From the NCBI GenBank assembly GCA_903823025.1, contig CAIJRK010000086.1, positions 31,912-95,911 of the forward strand: 64,000 nt of DNA. Reading direction: 5' to 3'. Origin of the DNA: an uncultured beta proteobacterium. Its GTDB lineage: Bacteria; Pseudomonadota; Gammaproteobacteria; Burkholderiales; Burkholderiaceae_C. Below are positions 22,466 through 33,033 of the stretch, piece after piece. Position 1 is the stretch's first letter. Each line of letters opens with the position of its first letter. The notes under the pieces were generated by a model. That model was not told where the DNA came from. It saw only the letters and a program-made list of their open reading frames with translations, and made no database searches. The position numbers and the translations under genes are program-made.

Positions 22466-22873
22466 TTAAGCGTTTATTTTCTCGATAACTTCGACCACGC
22501 AGAAGCTGGCGGCGTAATCGGTTTCATCAGTGACGCTGATGTGAGCACTTAGGCAGCGGGCGTCAAACCAATCTTTTAAGCTGCCGTGCAGCACGATACA
22601 GGGCTTGCCACTGGACAGTGAGCCGACTTCGCACAGGCGCCAAGTCATCGGCATGGTCATCCCCAGGCCAATCGCTTTGCTGAACGATTCTTTGGCGCTA
22701 AAGCGGGTGGCTAAATAGCGAATACCGCGTTCAGGCCAGTGCGCGCTGCGGCTTTGCCAAGTGGCAAATTCGGCCTCACTAAGTATCTTGCTGGCAAAGC
22801 GGTCGCCATGGCGTGCCAGGCTGGCGCGAATGCGGCGCACATCGCAGATGTCTGTGCCAATGCCGTAAATCAT
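22466..22873 (-). CDS. acpS: holo-[acyl-carrier-protein] synthase
   Basis: [69 protein letters not shown]. Confidence 0.94.
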   Translation of the reverse strand: MIYGIGTDICDVRRIRASLARHGDRFASKILSEAEFATWQSRSAHWPERGIRYLATRFSAKESFSKAIGLGMTMPMTWRLCEVGSLSSGKPCIVLHGSLKDWFDARCLSAHISVTDETDYAASFCVVEVIEKINA

Positions 22874-23628
22874 GCCGCGTCTTGAATGCAGCGCAGGTAA
22901 TCTTGTACCGTTTCGCAGTAGCCCAACTCCAACGCATCTGCAATCAAAGCATGGCCGATAGACACTTCAGCGACACCGGGCACGGCGCGCAAAAAGGCGC
23001 TGAGATTATCCCGGTTCAAGTCATGGCCTGCGTTGACGCCCAAACCTGCCGCCTGGGCCGCCTGGGCCGCTTGGGCGAAGCGCATCAATTGCTCGCTTTG
23101 TTGAGGCGTTCCCCAAGCCGCCGCATAAGGTTCGGTGTAAAGCTCTACTCTGTCGGCGCCAACGGCTTTGGCAGCAACCATGGCAAGCGGGTCGGCATCC
23201 ATAAAAAGACTGACGCGCAAACCCCACGCATGAGCCTGGGCAATTAAAGGACGCAAACCATCCGCATCTTTTGCAAGATTCCAGCCGTGATCACTGGTGA
23301 ACTGACCTTCGCTATCCGGCACAAAAGTTAGCTGATGCACGGGCAATTTGCGTTCCAGCAAATCACGGGCGCAGTCCATCAAGTTGTGAAACGGATTGCC
23401 TTCTACGTTGAATTCACGATCCGGCCAAGCCTGCAGCAGTTCGGCCAAATCGCGCACATCATCGCTTCGAATATGACGCTCGTCCGGTCGGGGATGCACC
23501 GTAATGCCGTTGGCCCCGGCTTGCAGACACAAGGTGGCCGCGCGCGTCACGTCGGGAATGCCCAAATGACGCGTGTTACGCACCAAGGCGACTTTATTGA
23601 GATTGACTGAAAGCGCTGTTTTGTTCAT
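22870..23628 (-). CDS. pdxJ: pyridoxine 5'-phosphate synthase
   Basis: [69 protein letters not shown]. The provided ORF extends upstream to 23799; family start is MNKTALSVN at 23628. Confidence 0.94.
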   Translation of the reverse strand: MNKTALSVNLNKVALVRNTRHLGIPDVTRAATLCLQAGANGITVHPRPDERHIRSDDVRDLAELLQAWPDREFNVEGNPFHNLMDCARDLLERKLPVHQLTFVPDSEGQFTSDHGWNLAKDADGLRPLIAQAHAWGLRVSLFMDADPLAMVAAKAVGADRVELYTEPYAAAWGTPQQSEQLMRFAQAAQAAQAAGLGVNAGHDLNRDNLSAFLRAVPGVAEVSIGHALIADALELGYCETVQDYLRCIQDAA

Positions 23629-24374
23629 ATAGATTGAATGTCGATCATCATTTGCCGCGTCCGCAAAGTGCGCACGCCGCAATGGTAATTCAGCAGGGCG
23701 CGCAATTGCGGCCTGAGTTCTGCCACAACTTCCGAGCAAGCCCGCAAGGTTGTGGTGAAGGGGACGCCATCGCCTAAAGCGCGTTGCAAGGCCGTCCACT
23801 GGGCACCGCTGAGGCTGGCCCGATCAGCGCTATGGGACTGGCGCAAACCGCCCTCCGGCACCAAGGTGTAGCGCATTTCGTTGACCAGCGTTTGTAGCGT
23901 CATGGTTTGACTATTGAGCAAAGGCAACCATCCAATCTCGCGCAGCAACAACAATTCAAAAGCGCGTAACGCTGATTGCAAAGCTTCAGCGTGTTCGGAG
24001 GCGATCACCTGCACCACTTGAGCGTAAACATCGAACAACTTGGGATGCGGATCATCACGCGCCAGCAAGGTCAGCAATAGTTCATTCAGATACAGGCCGG
24101 ACACCAGTGCGTTACCTGTCGGCATGACATGACCGCCCAGCCACTCCGCACTTTTGAGCGTGCGAATATCAGAGTCGCCGCCAAAAGCCAGATGCAAAGG
24201 CTGCATAGGCAACAAAATAGGGCGAAAACTGGAGTTTGGTCGTTTAGCCCCTTTGGCGATCAGCGCGATACGCCCGTAATGGCGCGTAAAAACCTCCAGA
24301 ATCAGGCTTGACTCGCTCCAGTCGTAGCGATGCAGGACATAAGCAGGTTCATCAGCAATGCGTTGGGTGGCCAC
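23625..24374 (-). CDS. recO: DNA repair protein RecO
   Basis: [50 protein letters not shown]; lies between era and pdxJ. Confidence 0.9.
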   Translation of the reverse strand: MATQRIADEPAYVLHRYDWSESSLILEVFTRHYGRIALIAKGAKRPNSSFRPILLPMQPLHLAFGGDSDIRTLKSAEWLGGHVMPTGNALVSGLYLNELLLTLLARDDPHPKLFDVYAQVVQVIASEHAEALQSALRAFELLLLREIGWLPLLNSQTMTLQTLVNEMRYTLVPEGGLRQSHSADRASLSGAQWTALQRALGDGVPFTTTLRACSEVVAELRPQLRALLNYHCGVRTLRTRQMMIDIQSI

Positions 24375-24389
24375 GTTGGGGCCATCGCT

Positions 24390-25406
24390 TTACTGATAGC
24401 CGAAGGAGCGAACGCGAGCCTCGTCGTCAGCCCAGCCCGAACGCACCTTCACCCACATTTCAATGAACACCTTGCAATCGAGCGCCTTTTCCAGTTCGAC
24501 GCGGGTTTCCATGCCGATGCGTTTGATGCGTTCGCCCTTGTCACCAATCACCATGGCTTTGTGCGTGTCACGCTCAACCACGATGGTGGCGGCAATGCGC
24601 AGCAGGCGCTTTTGTCTGCCCCGGCCCGCCTCTTCTTCAAACTTGTCGATGACCACGGTCGAGGTGTAGGGCAACTCATCGCCGGTGAGACGGAACAGCT
24701 TTTCGCGCACCGTCTCGCTGGCCAAAAATTTCTCACTGCGATCGGTCAATTCGTCTTCGGCATACCACCAAGCCTGCTCGGGCAAGTATTTTTCGCAGAT
24801 GCCCAACATACGCTCGATGTCTTTCGCATTTTTGGCCGACATCGGTACAAACTCGGCGAACGCGTGGCGTTGCTGCATCTCTTGCAGCCACGGCGCAATA
24901 TCGGCGCGGCGGGTGACTTGATCCAGCTTGTTGGCAACCAACAGCGTCGGAATGTCTTTACTCAGCAGCGCCAGCACTTTGGCATCGGCCTGATTGAACA
25001 TGCCCGCCTCGACCACGAACAAAATCAAGTCCACATCACCCACCGCACCCAGCACGGTTTTATTGAGCGAACGGTTCAGCGCATTGTTGTGGCGCGTCTG
25101 AAAACCAGGCGTATCCACAAACACAAACTGTGTCGTGCCCTGGCTATGAATACCTGTGATGCGGTGGCGCGTGGTTTGCGCCTTGCGTGAAGTGATGCTG
25201 ATTTTTTGACCTACCAGCGCATTGAGCAAAGTCGATTTACCCACGTTGGGCTTGCCCACGATAGCAATTAAGCCGCAACGCTGACCTTCAGTTGAGCCCT
25301 CGACAGGCGCACCAACGCGCATACTTTTAAGCATACTTTCCACATCACTTTGGCCTTCAGGCGCGGGGATGTTGACGTTTGCAGGAGTTGATTTGTTAGC
25401 AGTCAT
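24390..25406 (-). CDS. era: GTPase Era
   Basis: [44 protein letters not shown] domain [36 protein letters not shown]. Confidence 0.96.
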   Translation of the reverse strand: MTANKSTPANVNIPAPEGQSDVESMLKSMRVGAPVEGSTEGQRCGLIAIVGKPNVGKSTLLNALVGQKISITSRKAQTTRHRITGIHSQGTTQFVFVDTPGFQTRHNNALNRSLNKTVLGAVGDVDLILFVVEAGMFNQADAKVLALLSKDIPTLLVANKLDQVTRRADIAPWLQEMQQRHAFAEFVPMSAKNAKDIERMLGICEKYLPEQAWWYAEDELTDRSEKFLASETVREKLFRLTGDELPYTSTVVIDKFEEEAGRGRQKRLLRIAATIVVERDTHKAMVIGDKGERIKRIGMETRVELEKALDCKVFIEMWVKVRSGWADDEARVRSFGYQ

Positions 25407-26089
25407 TGCTTGGCCTTTGCCTTGATTGTTTGCAGCATCGCGGCAGCTGCGGCCTGTTCACCAGCACGACGCGAACCGCCAATGCCACGCTCAGAAAAAC
25501 TGAGTTCGATAATTTCACACTGAACGTCAAAGGTTTGCTTATGCGCCGCCCCTTGCGTTCCGACGACCCGATAAAGGGGAAGATTCATTTTTTTCCCCTG
25601 CAGCCATTCCTGCAATTCTGTTTTGGGATCTTTGCCAATCGCCTCCATTTCAGGATTGATCTCAACGGCTTCATACAAGCGGCGAACCAAGGCTTGCGCT
25701 GCCAAAAATCCGGTATCCAGATACACGGCGCCAATAATAGCCTCAACGGCATCAGCCAGAATAGAAGGTCTTTGTTGCCCCCCCGAGCGCGCCTCACCTT
25801 CGCCCAAACGAAGAACCTCGGGCAAACCAAGGTCCAGCGCCAATTGATGCAGCGTCTCTTGTCTGACCAAATTGGCACGAACCCGGGATAAATCGCCTTC
25901 AGGCAACGAACTCAAGCGTTCGTACAGTAAATCAGCCACCACAAGACCTAAAACAGAGTCACCCAAAAACTCCAGACGCTCATTGTGATCTGCCGAAAAA
26001 CTGCGGTGCGTCACCGCCTGCGTTAACAGTTTTTCATTCAAAAATTTATGCTGCAAGCGCTGTTGCAGCGCACTCAAACCTTCATTCAC
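25403..26089 (-). CDS. rnc: ribonuclease III
   Basis: [43 protein letters not shown]-terminal dsRBD. Confidence 0.96.
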   Translation of the reverse strand: MNEGLSALQQRLQHKFLNEKLLTQAVTHRSFSADHNERLEFLGDSVLGLVVADLLYERLSSLPEGDLSRVRANLVRQETLHQLALDLGLPEVLRLGEGEARSGGQQRPSILADAVEAIIGAVYLDTGFLAAQALVRRLYEAVEINPEMEAIGKDPKTELQEWLQGKKMNLPLYRVVGTQGAAHKQTFDVQCEIIELSFSERGIGGSRRAGEQAAAAAMLQTIKAKAKQ

Positions 26090-26114
26090 ACGTTATTTCC
26101 TCTGTGCTGACACA

Positions 26115-26468
26115 TTACTTAGATTGCCCACTGTATTTAAGGGTGAGATAACCCGGCCCAGCCAGATGAATCTCACGCTGATAAGCAAAGCTGACGACAA
26201 TTTGTTCGCCTTCTTTGGTGACTTCAATATCTTTACCTGTCACAGAACTGATATTGTCAATCGCCGCTGCTTTGTCAAAAATACTGCGTACTTCGGCCAC
26301 CGTTTTACCTTGGCTGGCCATGCTGACCGCTTTCTTGACAGCCTGGTATTCAATCACCGTCGGCACAACTTGCGCGACGATGACGCCTGTCACAGCTAAT
26401 AAACAGCCCACCAGCAAGAGGCCAAAAAAAGACGCACCGCGCTGTTTAAATTTGGTTTTAATAGTCAT
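26115..26468 (-). CDS. DUF4845 domain membrane protein
   Basis: GASFFGLLLVGCLLAVTGVIVAQVVPTVIEYQAVKKAV; located between lepB and rnc. Confidence 0.8.
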   Translation of the reverse strand: MTIKTKFKQRGASFFGLLLVGCLLAVTGVIVAQVVPTVIEYQAVKKAVSMASQGKTVAEVRSIFDKAAAIDNISSVTGKDIEVTKEGEQIVVSFAYQREIHLAGPGYLTLKYSGQSK

Positions 26469-26522
26469 CTATTTCTCCTAAACAAGAGGGGGAAGACAGG
26501 TCTCTCTCAACGAAATCCTATA

Positions 26523-27488
26523 TCAATTGAAAGGGCCAATACGTTTCAGATTTCCAAAATTCATCCAGACAAAAAATGCTTTGCCCACAATGTTTTTGTC
26601 CGGCACAAAACCCCAGTAGCGCGAATCCAGCGAATTATCGCGGTTATCGCCCATCATGAAATAATGCCCTTCAGGAACCTTGCACACCAAGCCTTCAATG
26701 CTGTAGTTGCAGTTTTCTCTGAAGGCAAAATTATCGGCGCCTGGCACAAAAGCGGGGCGATTATCATCGTTCAAAATACCGTGCTGATGCTCACCCAAAG
26801 ACTCGCCATATTGCTTGAAATAACGCATCACGTCGTCATCAAAGAATTCTGGCATTGCAACCGTATCAATTACTTTGCCATTGATAGTCAAGCGTTTGTT
26901 GAGATAAGCCACCTCGTCGCCCGGTAGGCCCACCACACGTTTGATGTAATCCAGATTGGGCTTGGGCGGATAACGAAATACCATCACATCCCCGTGCTGC
27001 GGTTTGTTGCCTTCAGTGATTTTGGTATTGATGACTGGCAGACGCACCCCGTAATGAAATTTATTGACCAGAATGAGATCGCCCACTAACAGCGTTGGAA
27101 TCATGGAGCCAGACGGAATTTTAAAAGGTTCAAACAAAAAAGAACGCAAAAAAAACACGGCAATGATGACGGGGAAAAGTCCAGCGGTCCAATCCAGCCA
27201 CCAAGGCTGCGCAAGGATTCGACCCCGCGCCTCTGACAGGTTGCTGTCCACTTGGCTAATGCCTTGCTGACCCAAAGACTCGCGACGCAAAACGTCTTGT
27301 GTTTCCAGCAAGGTTGCCACTTTTTGACGTTGTGGCAAAAAGTAAAACCGTTCAGCCAGCCAGTAAAGCCCTGTCACGACGGTCGCCAAAAACAACAGCA
27401 GTGCAAAGTTGCCCTCGACTAGCCCCATGTACCAAGCACCCGCGTAGCCGACAAAGGCGGCCAGAATAAGAGAGGTTAAAACTTGCAT
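26523..27488 (-). CDS. lepB: signal peptidase I
   Basis: FEPFKIPSGSMIPTLLVGDLILVNKFHYG, YIKRVVGLPGDEV, FMMGDNRDNSLDSRYWGFV. Confidence 0.96.
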   Translation of the reverse strand: MQVLTSLILAAFVGYAGAWYMGLVEGNFALLLFLATVVTGLYWLAERFYFLPQRQKVATLLETQDVLRRESLGQQGISQVDSNLSEARGRILAQPWWLDWTAGLFPVIIAVFFLRSFLFEPFKIPSGSMIPTLLVGDLILVNKFHYGVRLPVINTKITEGNKPQHGDVMVFRYPPKPNLDYIKRVVGLPGDEVAYLNKRLTINGKVIDTVAMPEFFDDDVMRYFKQYGESLGEHQHGILNDDNRPAFVPGADNFAFRENCNYSIEGLVCKVPEGHYFMMGDNRDNSLDSRYWGFVPDKNIVGKAFFVWMNFGNLKRIGPFN

Positions 27489-29311
27489 TACCCGTCCACC
27501 TGCAAAATGGCCAGAAAGGCTTCTTGCGGGACTTCAACCGACCCAATTTGCTTCATCCGTTTTTTACCTTGTTTTTGCTTATCCAACAGCTTGCGTTTGC
27601 GTGAAATATCGCCGCCATAACACTTGGCAATCACGTTTTTTCGCAAGGCGCGAATTGTCTCACGGGCAATAATGTTAGCCCCAATGGCCGCTTGAATCGC
27701 CACGTCATACATCTGACGCGAGATGATTTCACGCATTTTGGCAACCACCGCACGACCCCGGTATTGCGACTGCGAGCGGTGCACGATGATAGACAGCGCA
27801 TCCACTTTTTCACCGTTGAGCATGATATCCACTTTGACCACATCAGCAGCCCGATATTCCTTGAACTCGTAATCCATGGACGCATAACCACGCGACACGG
27901 ATTTGAGCTTGTCAAAGAAATCCAGCACAATTTCAGCCAGCGGCATTTCGTAGGTCAACATGACTTGGCGCCCGTGGTATGCCATGTTCAGTTGCACGCC
28001 ACGTTTTTGGTTGGCTAGCGTCATCACGGCACCCACATAATCCTGGGGCATGTACAAATGCACCGTCACGATAGGTTCACGGACCTCGTCAAGGCGACCT
28101 TGATCAGGCATTTTTGACGGGTTTTCCACCATTCTTACTTCACCGTCGGCCTGCACGACTTGGTACACCACACTGGGGGCGGTCGTGATCAGGTCTTGAT
28201 CAAACTCGCGCTCCAGACGCTCCTGCACAATTTCCATGTGCAGCAAACCTAAAAAGCCACAGCGAAACCCAAAACCCAAGGCCTGAGACACTTCAGGCTC
28301 GTAGTGCAGCGAAGCATCATTGAGTTTGAGTTTCTCAAGGCTGTCACGCAAACCTTCATACATGTTGGCCTCAGTCGGGTAAAGACCGGCAAACACTTGT
28401 GGCTGGATTTCTTTAAAACCCGGCAAAGCCTCAGTCGCCGTGAAAGCCGCGCCACCCGTGCCGGGCTTGATCAGCGTGATGGTGTCACCCACTTTGGCGG
28501 CTTGCAGTTCACGAATGCCAGCAATGATGTAGCCCACCTCGCCCGCTTCCAGTGACTCGCGGGGTTCCGTGGCGGGCGTAAAAACGCCCAGGTTATCGGC
28601 GTTGTAGGTGGTGTTGGTTGCCATCATCTTGATGCGCTCACCTTTGCCCAGTCGGCCATCCACGACGCGCACCAGCATGACCACACCCACATAAGAGTCA
28701 AACCAGCTGTCAATAATCATGGCCCGCAAAGGCCCGGCGGGATTACCTTTGGGCGGCGGGATTCTGGCTACAACGGCTTCAAGAATGTCATCAATGCCCA
28801 AGCCGGTTTTAGCCGAACAGGCAATGGCATCGGTGGCATCAATGCCGATCACGTCTTCAATTTCAACTTTGGCGTTGTCAGGATCAGCGTTTGGCAAATC
28901 TATTTTATTGAGCACCGGCACCACCTCCACGCCCAGTTCCAGCGCGGTGTAGCAGTTAGCGACCGTTTGCGCCTCAACGCCCTGGCTGGCATCGACCACC
29001 AGCAACGCGCCTTCGCACGCAGAAAGCGAGCGACTCACTTCATAGGAAAAGTCAACATGACCGGGCGTGTCGATTAAATTAAGGTTGTAGGTTTTGCCAT
29101 CAAGCGCCTTGTATTTGAGTGAGGCCGTCTGGGCCTTGATGGTGATCCCGCGCTCTTTCTCGATGTCCATCGAGTCCAGCACCTGCGCTTGCATTTCCCT
29201 ATCCTGCAGCCCGCCACAGCGCTGAATCAAGCGATCCGCCAAGGTTGATTTACCGTGATCAATGTGCGCAATGATCGAAAAATTTCTAATGTGATTCATC
29301 GACGAGGACAC
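27488..29311 (-). CDS. lepA: elongation factor 4
   Basis: [73 protein letters not shown]. Confidence 0.97.
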   Translation of the reverse strand: MSSSMNHIRNFSIIAHIDHGKSTLADRLIQRCGGLQDREMQAQVLDSMDIEKERGITIKAQTASLKYKALDGKTYNLNLIDTPGHVDFSYEVSRSLSACEGALLVVDASQGVEAQTVANCYTALELGVEVVPVLNKIDLPNADPDNAKVEIEDVIGIDATDAIACSAKTGLGIDDILEAVVARIPPPKGNPAGPLRAMIIDSWFDSYVGVVMLVRVVDGRLGKGERIKMMATNTTYNADNLGVFTPATEPRESLEAGEVGYIIAGIRELQAAKVGDTITLIKPGTGGAAFTATEALPGFKEIQPQVFAGLYPTEANMYEGLRDSLEKLKLNDASLHYEPEVSQALGFGFRCGFLGLLHMEIVQERLEREFDQDLITTAPSVVYQVVQADGEVRMVENPSKMPDQGRLDEVREPIVTVHLYMPQDYVGAVMTLANQKRGVQLNMAYHGRQVMLTYEMPLAEIVLDFFDKLKSVSRGYASMDYEFKEYRAADVVKVDIMLNGEKVDALSIIVHRSQSQYRGRAVVAKMREIISRQMYDVAIQAAIGANIIARETIRALRKNVIAKCYGGDISRKRKLLDKQKQGKKRMKQIGSVEVPQEAFLAILQVDG

Positions 29312-29341
29312 TTAAGTGATTGAATTAAAAAGAAAAGACAA

Positions 29342-29374
29342 GAAAAAAGGGCGCATCGTGATTGGACGCGCCCT
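29342..29374 (-). terminator. Rho-independent-type terminator between degP and lepA (minus strand)
   Basis: AGGGCGC (29348-29354) / GCGCCCT (29368-29374); A6 at 29343-29348 reads as a T tract on the minus strand. Confidence 0.75.
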
Positions 29375-29559
29375 GAACCAACAATGATTGGCAACTGCGA
29401 TAGCTGGAAATTCATTGCAGGCAAAAAGCCAAGAACGTTCAGCACAAAAATCAGTCCAACTCCGGGTTCCTTTTTTCAGCCCGTATTGCAGATATCAGCG
29501 CTTTTTAAAGGTCTGATATCCACAATGATGCGTTTGCATTCTAACTAAAATGCCAGCGC

Positions 29560-31029
29560 CTACCGCGTTAGCCGGATCACGGCGTACTGCGCCCATTCAC
29601 CCCGACGAAGCAACACATTGACAGGCTTGCTTTTGTCAAGCTTGGAGACCGCCACTTCAAACTCTTTGATGTTGGCAACCTCGACGTTGGCAATCTGAAC
29701 AATCACGTCACCTTCCCGAATGCCGGCACGGGCAGCGGCCTCAGTGGCAAACTCAACGCGGACACCGCCTTTAACCTTGAGTTCTTTCTTTTGCGCCTCA
29801 GTCAATTCGCTCACCGCCAGACCCAACACCTGGCCCACGGATGATGATGGCGGTTTGATGGCCTTGTCAGCAGGCTTTTCTGCGGGCTTGTCCGCTTCGA
29901 TTTCAGCAATGGTGACGGACAACACTTTGTAAGCACCCCGGCGAAACACAGTCAAAGAGCTATGGCTGCCGGGCTTGGTTTCTCCCACCATGCGCGGTAG
30001 ATCACTGGACTTTTCGACGGCTTTGCCTTCAAACTTTGTGATGATGTCGCCCGCCTCAACGCCTGCTTTTTCAGCGGGTGAGTCGGCCTCAACACTGCGT
30101 ACCAGTGCGCCCAGCGGCTTGCCTAAACCAATGGCTTCTGCCACCTCTTTTGTCACTTGGTCAATGCGCACGCCAATGCGACCGCGCGAGACACGGCCCG
30201 ATACGCGCAGTTGCTCGCTGACGCGCACCGCTTCATCCATCGGAATGGCAAAAGAAATACCCATGGAGCCGCCTGAACGGGAGTAAATCTGGCTGTTGAT
30301 GCCGATTACTTCACCGCGCATATTGATTAAAGGGCCACCTGAATTACCAGGATTGATCGCCACATCGGTCTGAATGAACGACAGATAGTCGCCCGTGTCG
30401 CGCTGCTTGGCGCTCACAATACCGGCGGTCACCGTGTTTTCAAGGCCAAAGGGTGAGCCAATGGCCATCACCCACTCGCCCACTTTAAGCCGACTCAGAT
30501 CGCCCACTTTGACAGCGGGCAGACCGGTGGCAGCAATCTTGACCAGCGCAATATCGCTGCGCTTGTCAGTCCCAATGATTTTGGCTTTGAACTCGCGTTT
30601 GTCAGTGAGCGTCACCAGCACTTCATCAGCGCCATCCACGACATGCGCATTGGTCATGATCAGGCCGTCGGACGACAAAATAAAGCCTGAACCAACGCCC
30701 CGTGGTTGATCTTCTTCTTGCGGCTGAGGCTGATTTTGACGCGGTGCCTGGCGCGGTAAATTCGGGATAGGCAAGCCAAAGCGACGCAAAAATTCCAACA
30801 TTTGTTCTTCATTGGCACTCCCCGGTTCAGGCGCTGGCGAAGATTTTTCAAGTGTCCGGATATTGACCACCGAAGGCCCGACCTGCTCTACCAGATCGGT
30901 AAAGTCGGGCAAGGTGCGTACTTGCGCTATCGCGGGAGTCAAAGGCACCAAAGCGACTGAAGCTGTCATGACTAACGCCCCTGTCAGAATACAGGTCTGC
31001 AATTTTTTCCAATCGATTTGAATCATCAT
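29560..31029 (-). CDS. Do/DegP-like periplasmic serine protease (MucD type) with two PDZ domains
   Basis: GSGFILSSDGLIMTNAHVV, catalytic INPGNSGGPLINMRGEVIGINSQIYS, two C-terminal PDZ segments. Confidence 0.93.
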   Translation of the reverse strand: MMIQIDWKKLQTCILTGALVMTASVALVPLTPAIAQVRTLPDFTDLVEQVGPSVVNIRTLEKSSPAPEPGSANEEQMLEFLRRFGLPIPNLPRQAPRQNQPQPQEEDQPRGVGSGFILSSDGLIMTNAHVVDGADEVLVTLTDKREFKAKIIGTDKRSDIALVKIAATGLPAVKVGDLSRLKVGEWVMAIGSPFGLENTVTAGIVSAKQRDTGDYLSFIQTDVAINPGNSGGPLINMRGEVIGINSQIYSRSGGSMGISFAIPMDEAVRVSEQLRVSGRVSRGRIGVRIDQVTKEVAEAIGLGKPLGALVRSVEADSPAEKAGVEAGDIITKFEGKAVEKSSDLPRMVGETKPGSHSSLTVFRRGAYKVLSVTIAEIEADKPAEKPADKAIKPPSSSVGQVLGLAVSELTEAQKKELKVKGGVRVEFATEAAARAGIREGDVIVQIANVEVANIKEFEVAVSKLDKSKPVNVLLRRGEWAQYAVIRLTR

Positions 31030-31234
31030 CGACCTTTCTTAACTAAATAAATAGAGATATAAAAATTCATTTGTTTCATTCAAGCGCCAACAACTTTGGC
31101 ACTGTCAAACTAGGTAATAAAAAGTCGCTTGAATGTAGCAAATTAGGGGAATCCCTAAAGACTTGCCCATAAATTGGCGCTGCGAGAGACCTCATGCAGC
31201 CGTGTCAGTCGCTCGCACACGCAGTGGATACCCC

Positions 31235-31846
31235 TCAACGCACATCGCCCTCAAACGTGGCATTCCGGAAAAATCCGGCAGGCGTTTGAAGTGCGGACCT
31301 GCCGCCAAACTGCCGGTGTGCTGCCAGCAAGGCATCCAACTGCGGGTCACGCACCATCTCTTGCGCCCCGGCAAACATCGGCGTCGCGACGGGCACCTGG
31401 GCAAGTTGTGGCGATGCTCGTTGAGCGACCCCGCCACCTGAGACCAGAAAGCCAATCAGCGAGATTGTGGCCAGCGAAGCAAATCCAGCCAATAACTTCC
31501 AGCGAAACTGGCTGTCGTTGGCACTGACAGGCGGCGTATCAGGTGGGCCTTTAAGGCGTGTCAGTGATTCGTGTTGCGCGGCCAACGCGGTGGTGCGCAA
31601 AATGGGTGCCAATGGCATTTCCTGCTGCAAAGACAGCTTCATGCGTGCCAAAAAAGCAGTATCACGATGGCCGCATACAACCTCGGATGAGCGCAGCACC
31701 TCTCCCACCAAATGATAAGTTTGCCATGTGAGCCGAGCCTCATTATCGTGGCTAACCCATTCAACGGTCTGTACAAACGACTCGCCACTCAACTGACCAT
31801 CGACCAGTGCAGATACCAGCGCATGATTATTTAAATTTTCTTTCAT
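31235..31846 (-). CDS. rseA: sigma-E factor negative regulatory protein RseA
   Basis: NNHALVSALVDGQLSGESFVQTVEWVSHDNEARLTWQTYHLVGEVLRSS (RseA N-domain), single TM LLAGFASLATISLIGFLVSG; directly downstream of rpoE. Confidence 0.88.
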   Translation of the reverse strand: MKENLNNHALVSALVDGQLSGESFVQTVEWVSHDNEARLTWQTYHLVGEVLRSSEVVCGHRDTAFLARMKLSLQQEMPLAPILRTTALAAQHESLTRLKGPPDTPPVSANDSQFRWKLLAGFASLATISLIGFLVSGGGVAQRASPQLAQVPVATPMFAGAQEMVRDPQLDALLAAHRQFGGRSALQTPAGFFRNATFEGDVR

Positions 31847-31880
31847 ATTTTCCCCGTCTTACCCGAACTTGTGGTGCTCA

Positions 31881-32549
31881 CTACCAACGCTTGCTCGTCT
31901 GTTTTTCCAGCATGGGTTTCACTTTGGCGGATATCGCCTCACGTGCGCGGAAAATGCGGGATCGAACCGTGCCAATCGGGCAGCCCACGGCCTCTGCAAT
32001 GTCTTCATAACTCAAACCTTCAATCTCACGCAAGGTCAACGCCTGCCGCAAATCCTCTGGCAGCGCCTCTAAAGCTGCATTGACAGCCAGCGCAATCTCC
32101 TTGGCTGCCAGCACAGACTCCGGCGTTTCATGGGTCATTGGTTCACTGCCAGTCCAAGAAGTTTCATCCCCGTCTTCATTTGATTTAAAAGCATTCTCCG
32201 ACACGGTCAAATCACGTTTGAGTTCCAGCAAGAACTTCTTGGCAGTATTGACTGCAATTCGGTACAGCCAGGTATAAAACTGGGACTCGCCCCGAAACTG
32301 ATGCAACGCGCGGTAAGCGCGAATAAAAGTCTCCTGGGCAATGTCTTCAACCAAATCCACATCCCGCACCATACGACCAATTAAGCGCTGAATTCGGCGC
32401 TGATACTTGATAACCAGCAGTTCGTAAGCAGCTTGATCGCCTGCGACCGTTCGCGCCACCAACATCGCGTCACTGTCATTGGCATTTAACGGCGGGGGCT
32501 CTTGAGGTGGTTTAGGTGCGTCGCTCACGACTTCACCGGCGGCGCCCAA
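31881..32549 (-). CDS. rpoE: RNA polymerase ECF sigma factor RpoE
   Basis: AYELLVIKYQRRIQRLIGRMVRDVDLVEDIAQETFIRAYRAL, YTWLYRIAVNTAKKFL, LREIEGLSYEDIAEAVGCPIGTVRSRIFRAREAI. Confidence 0.95.
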   Translation of the reverse strand: MGAAGEVVSDAPKPPQEPPPLNANDSDAMLVARTVAGDQAAYELLVIKYQRRIQRLIGRMVRDVDLVEDIAQETFIRAYRALHQFRGESQFYTWLYRIAVNTAKKFLLELKRDLTVSENAFKSNEDGDETSWTGSEPMTHETPESVLAAKEIALAVNAALEALPEDLRQALTLREIEGLSYEDIAEAVGCPIGTVRSRIFRAREAISAKVKPMLEKQTSKRW

Positions 32550-32995
32550 GGCGCCTCTGTCGTTATCTCTGGCGTCTGACGTGAAAAAACCGCCTGACGC
32601 AAAGCCTGCCAGCGAGCGCTATTCGTACCGCGCTCTGGCCACAGCCAAATCCGGCGGCCGGTAGGCGTGCGCAGACTCAACACCAAGACAAACTGCAGAT
32701 CAAGATGGACTGTGACGCGGCCCCAAACTGACGCGCCAATGCTGGTCCAACGCCAATCCTGCCCATTCCAAATCAGGCGACCCCGAGGTGAAGCGCGCCA
32801 AGCCTGCACGGCAATCATCCCAGCCGCCAGCCAAGTGACGGCGTACAAACATTGGCGCCAGCCAACCCAAGCGGTACACCAAAGCAAGCCCGCCACAAAA
32901 CCGAGTGCGAGCAGACACACGATGAAACGGAGCTGAAAACGCGAACGCCCCACCGGATAACTGACCGCTGGGGCGCTATGCATCACGGAGATCAA
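32525..32995 (-). CDS. YgfX/CptA-like small membrane protein
   Basis: Two N-terminal TM segments, then GRLIWNGQDWRW...LRTPTGRRIWLWPERGTNSARWQALRQAV, resembling E. coli YgfX (GRLRWQGQEW...HLWLAADSMDEAEWRDLRRIL, recalled from memory). Confidence 0.6.
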   Translation of the reverse strand: MISVMHSAPAVSYPVGRSRFQLRFIVCLLALGFVAGLLWCTAWVGWRQCLYAVTWLAAGMIAVQAWRASPRGRLIWNGQDWRWTSIGASVWGRVTVHLDLQFVLVLSLRTPTGRRIWLWPERGTNSARWQALRQAVFSRQTPEITTEAPWAPPVKS

Positions 32996-33033
32996 TCTGT
33001 TGTTTGATCTCGAAATGAAGGGGCCGTGAACCG

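Noticed and set aside
24330-25190. 286-aa plus-strand ORF antisense to era
   Set aside because: Shadow ORF opposite a well-defined GTPase gene.
31192-31455. 87-aa minus-strand ORF considered as a possible RseB remnant
   Set aside because: Lies out of frame within the rseA 3' region; translation shows no RseB features.
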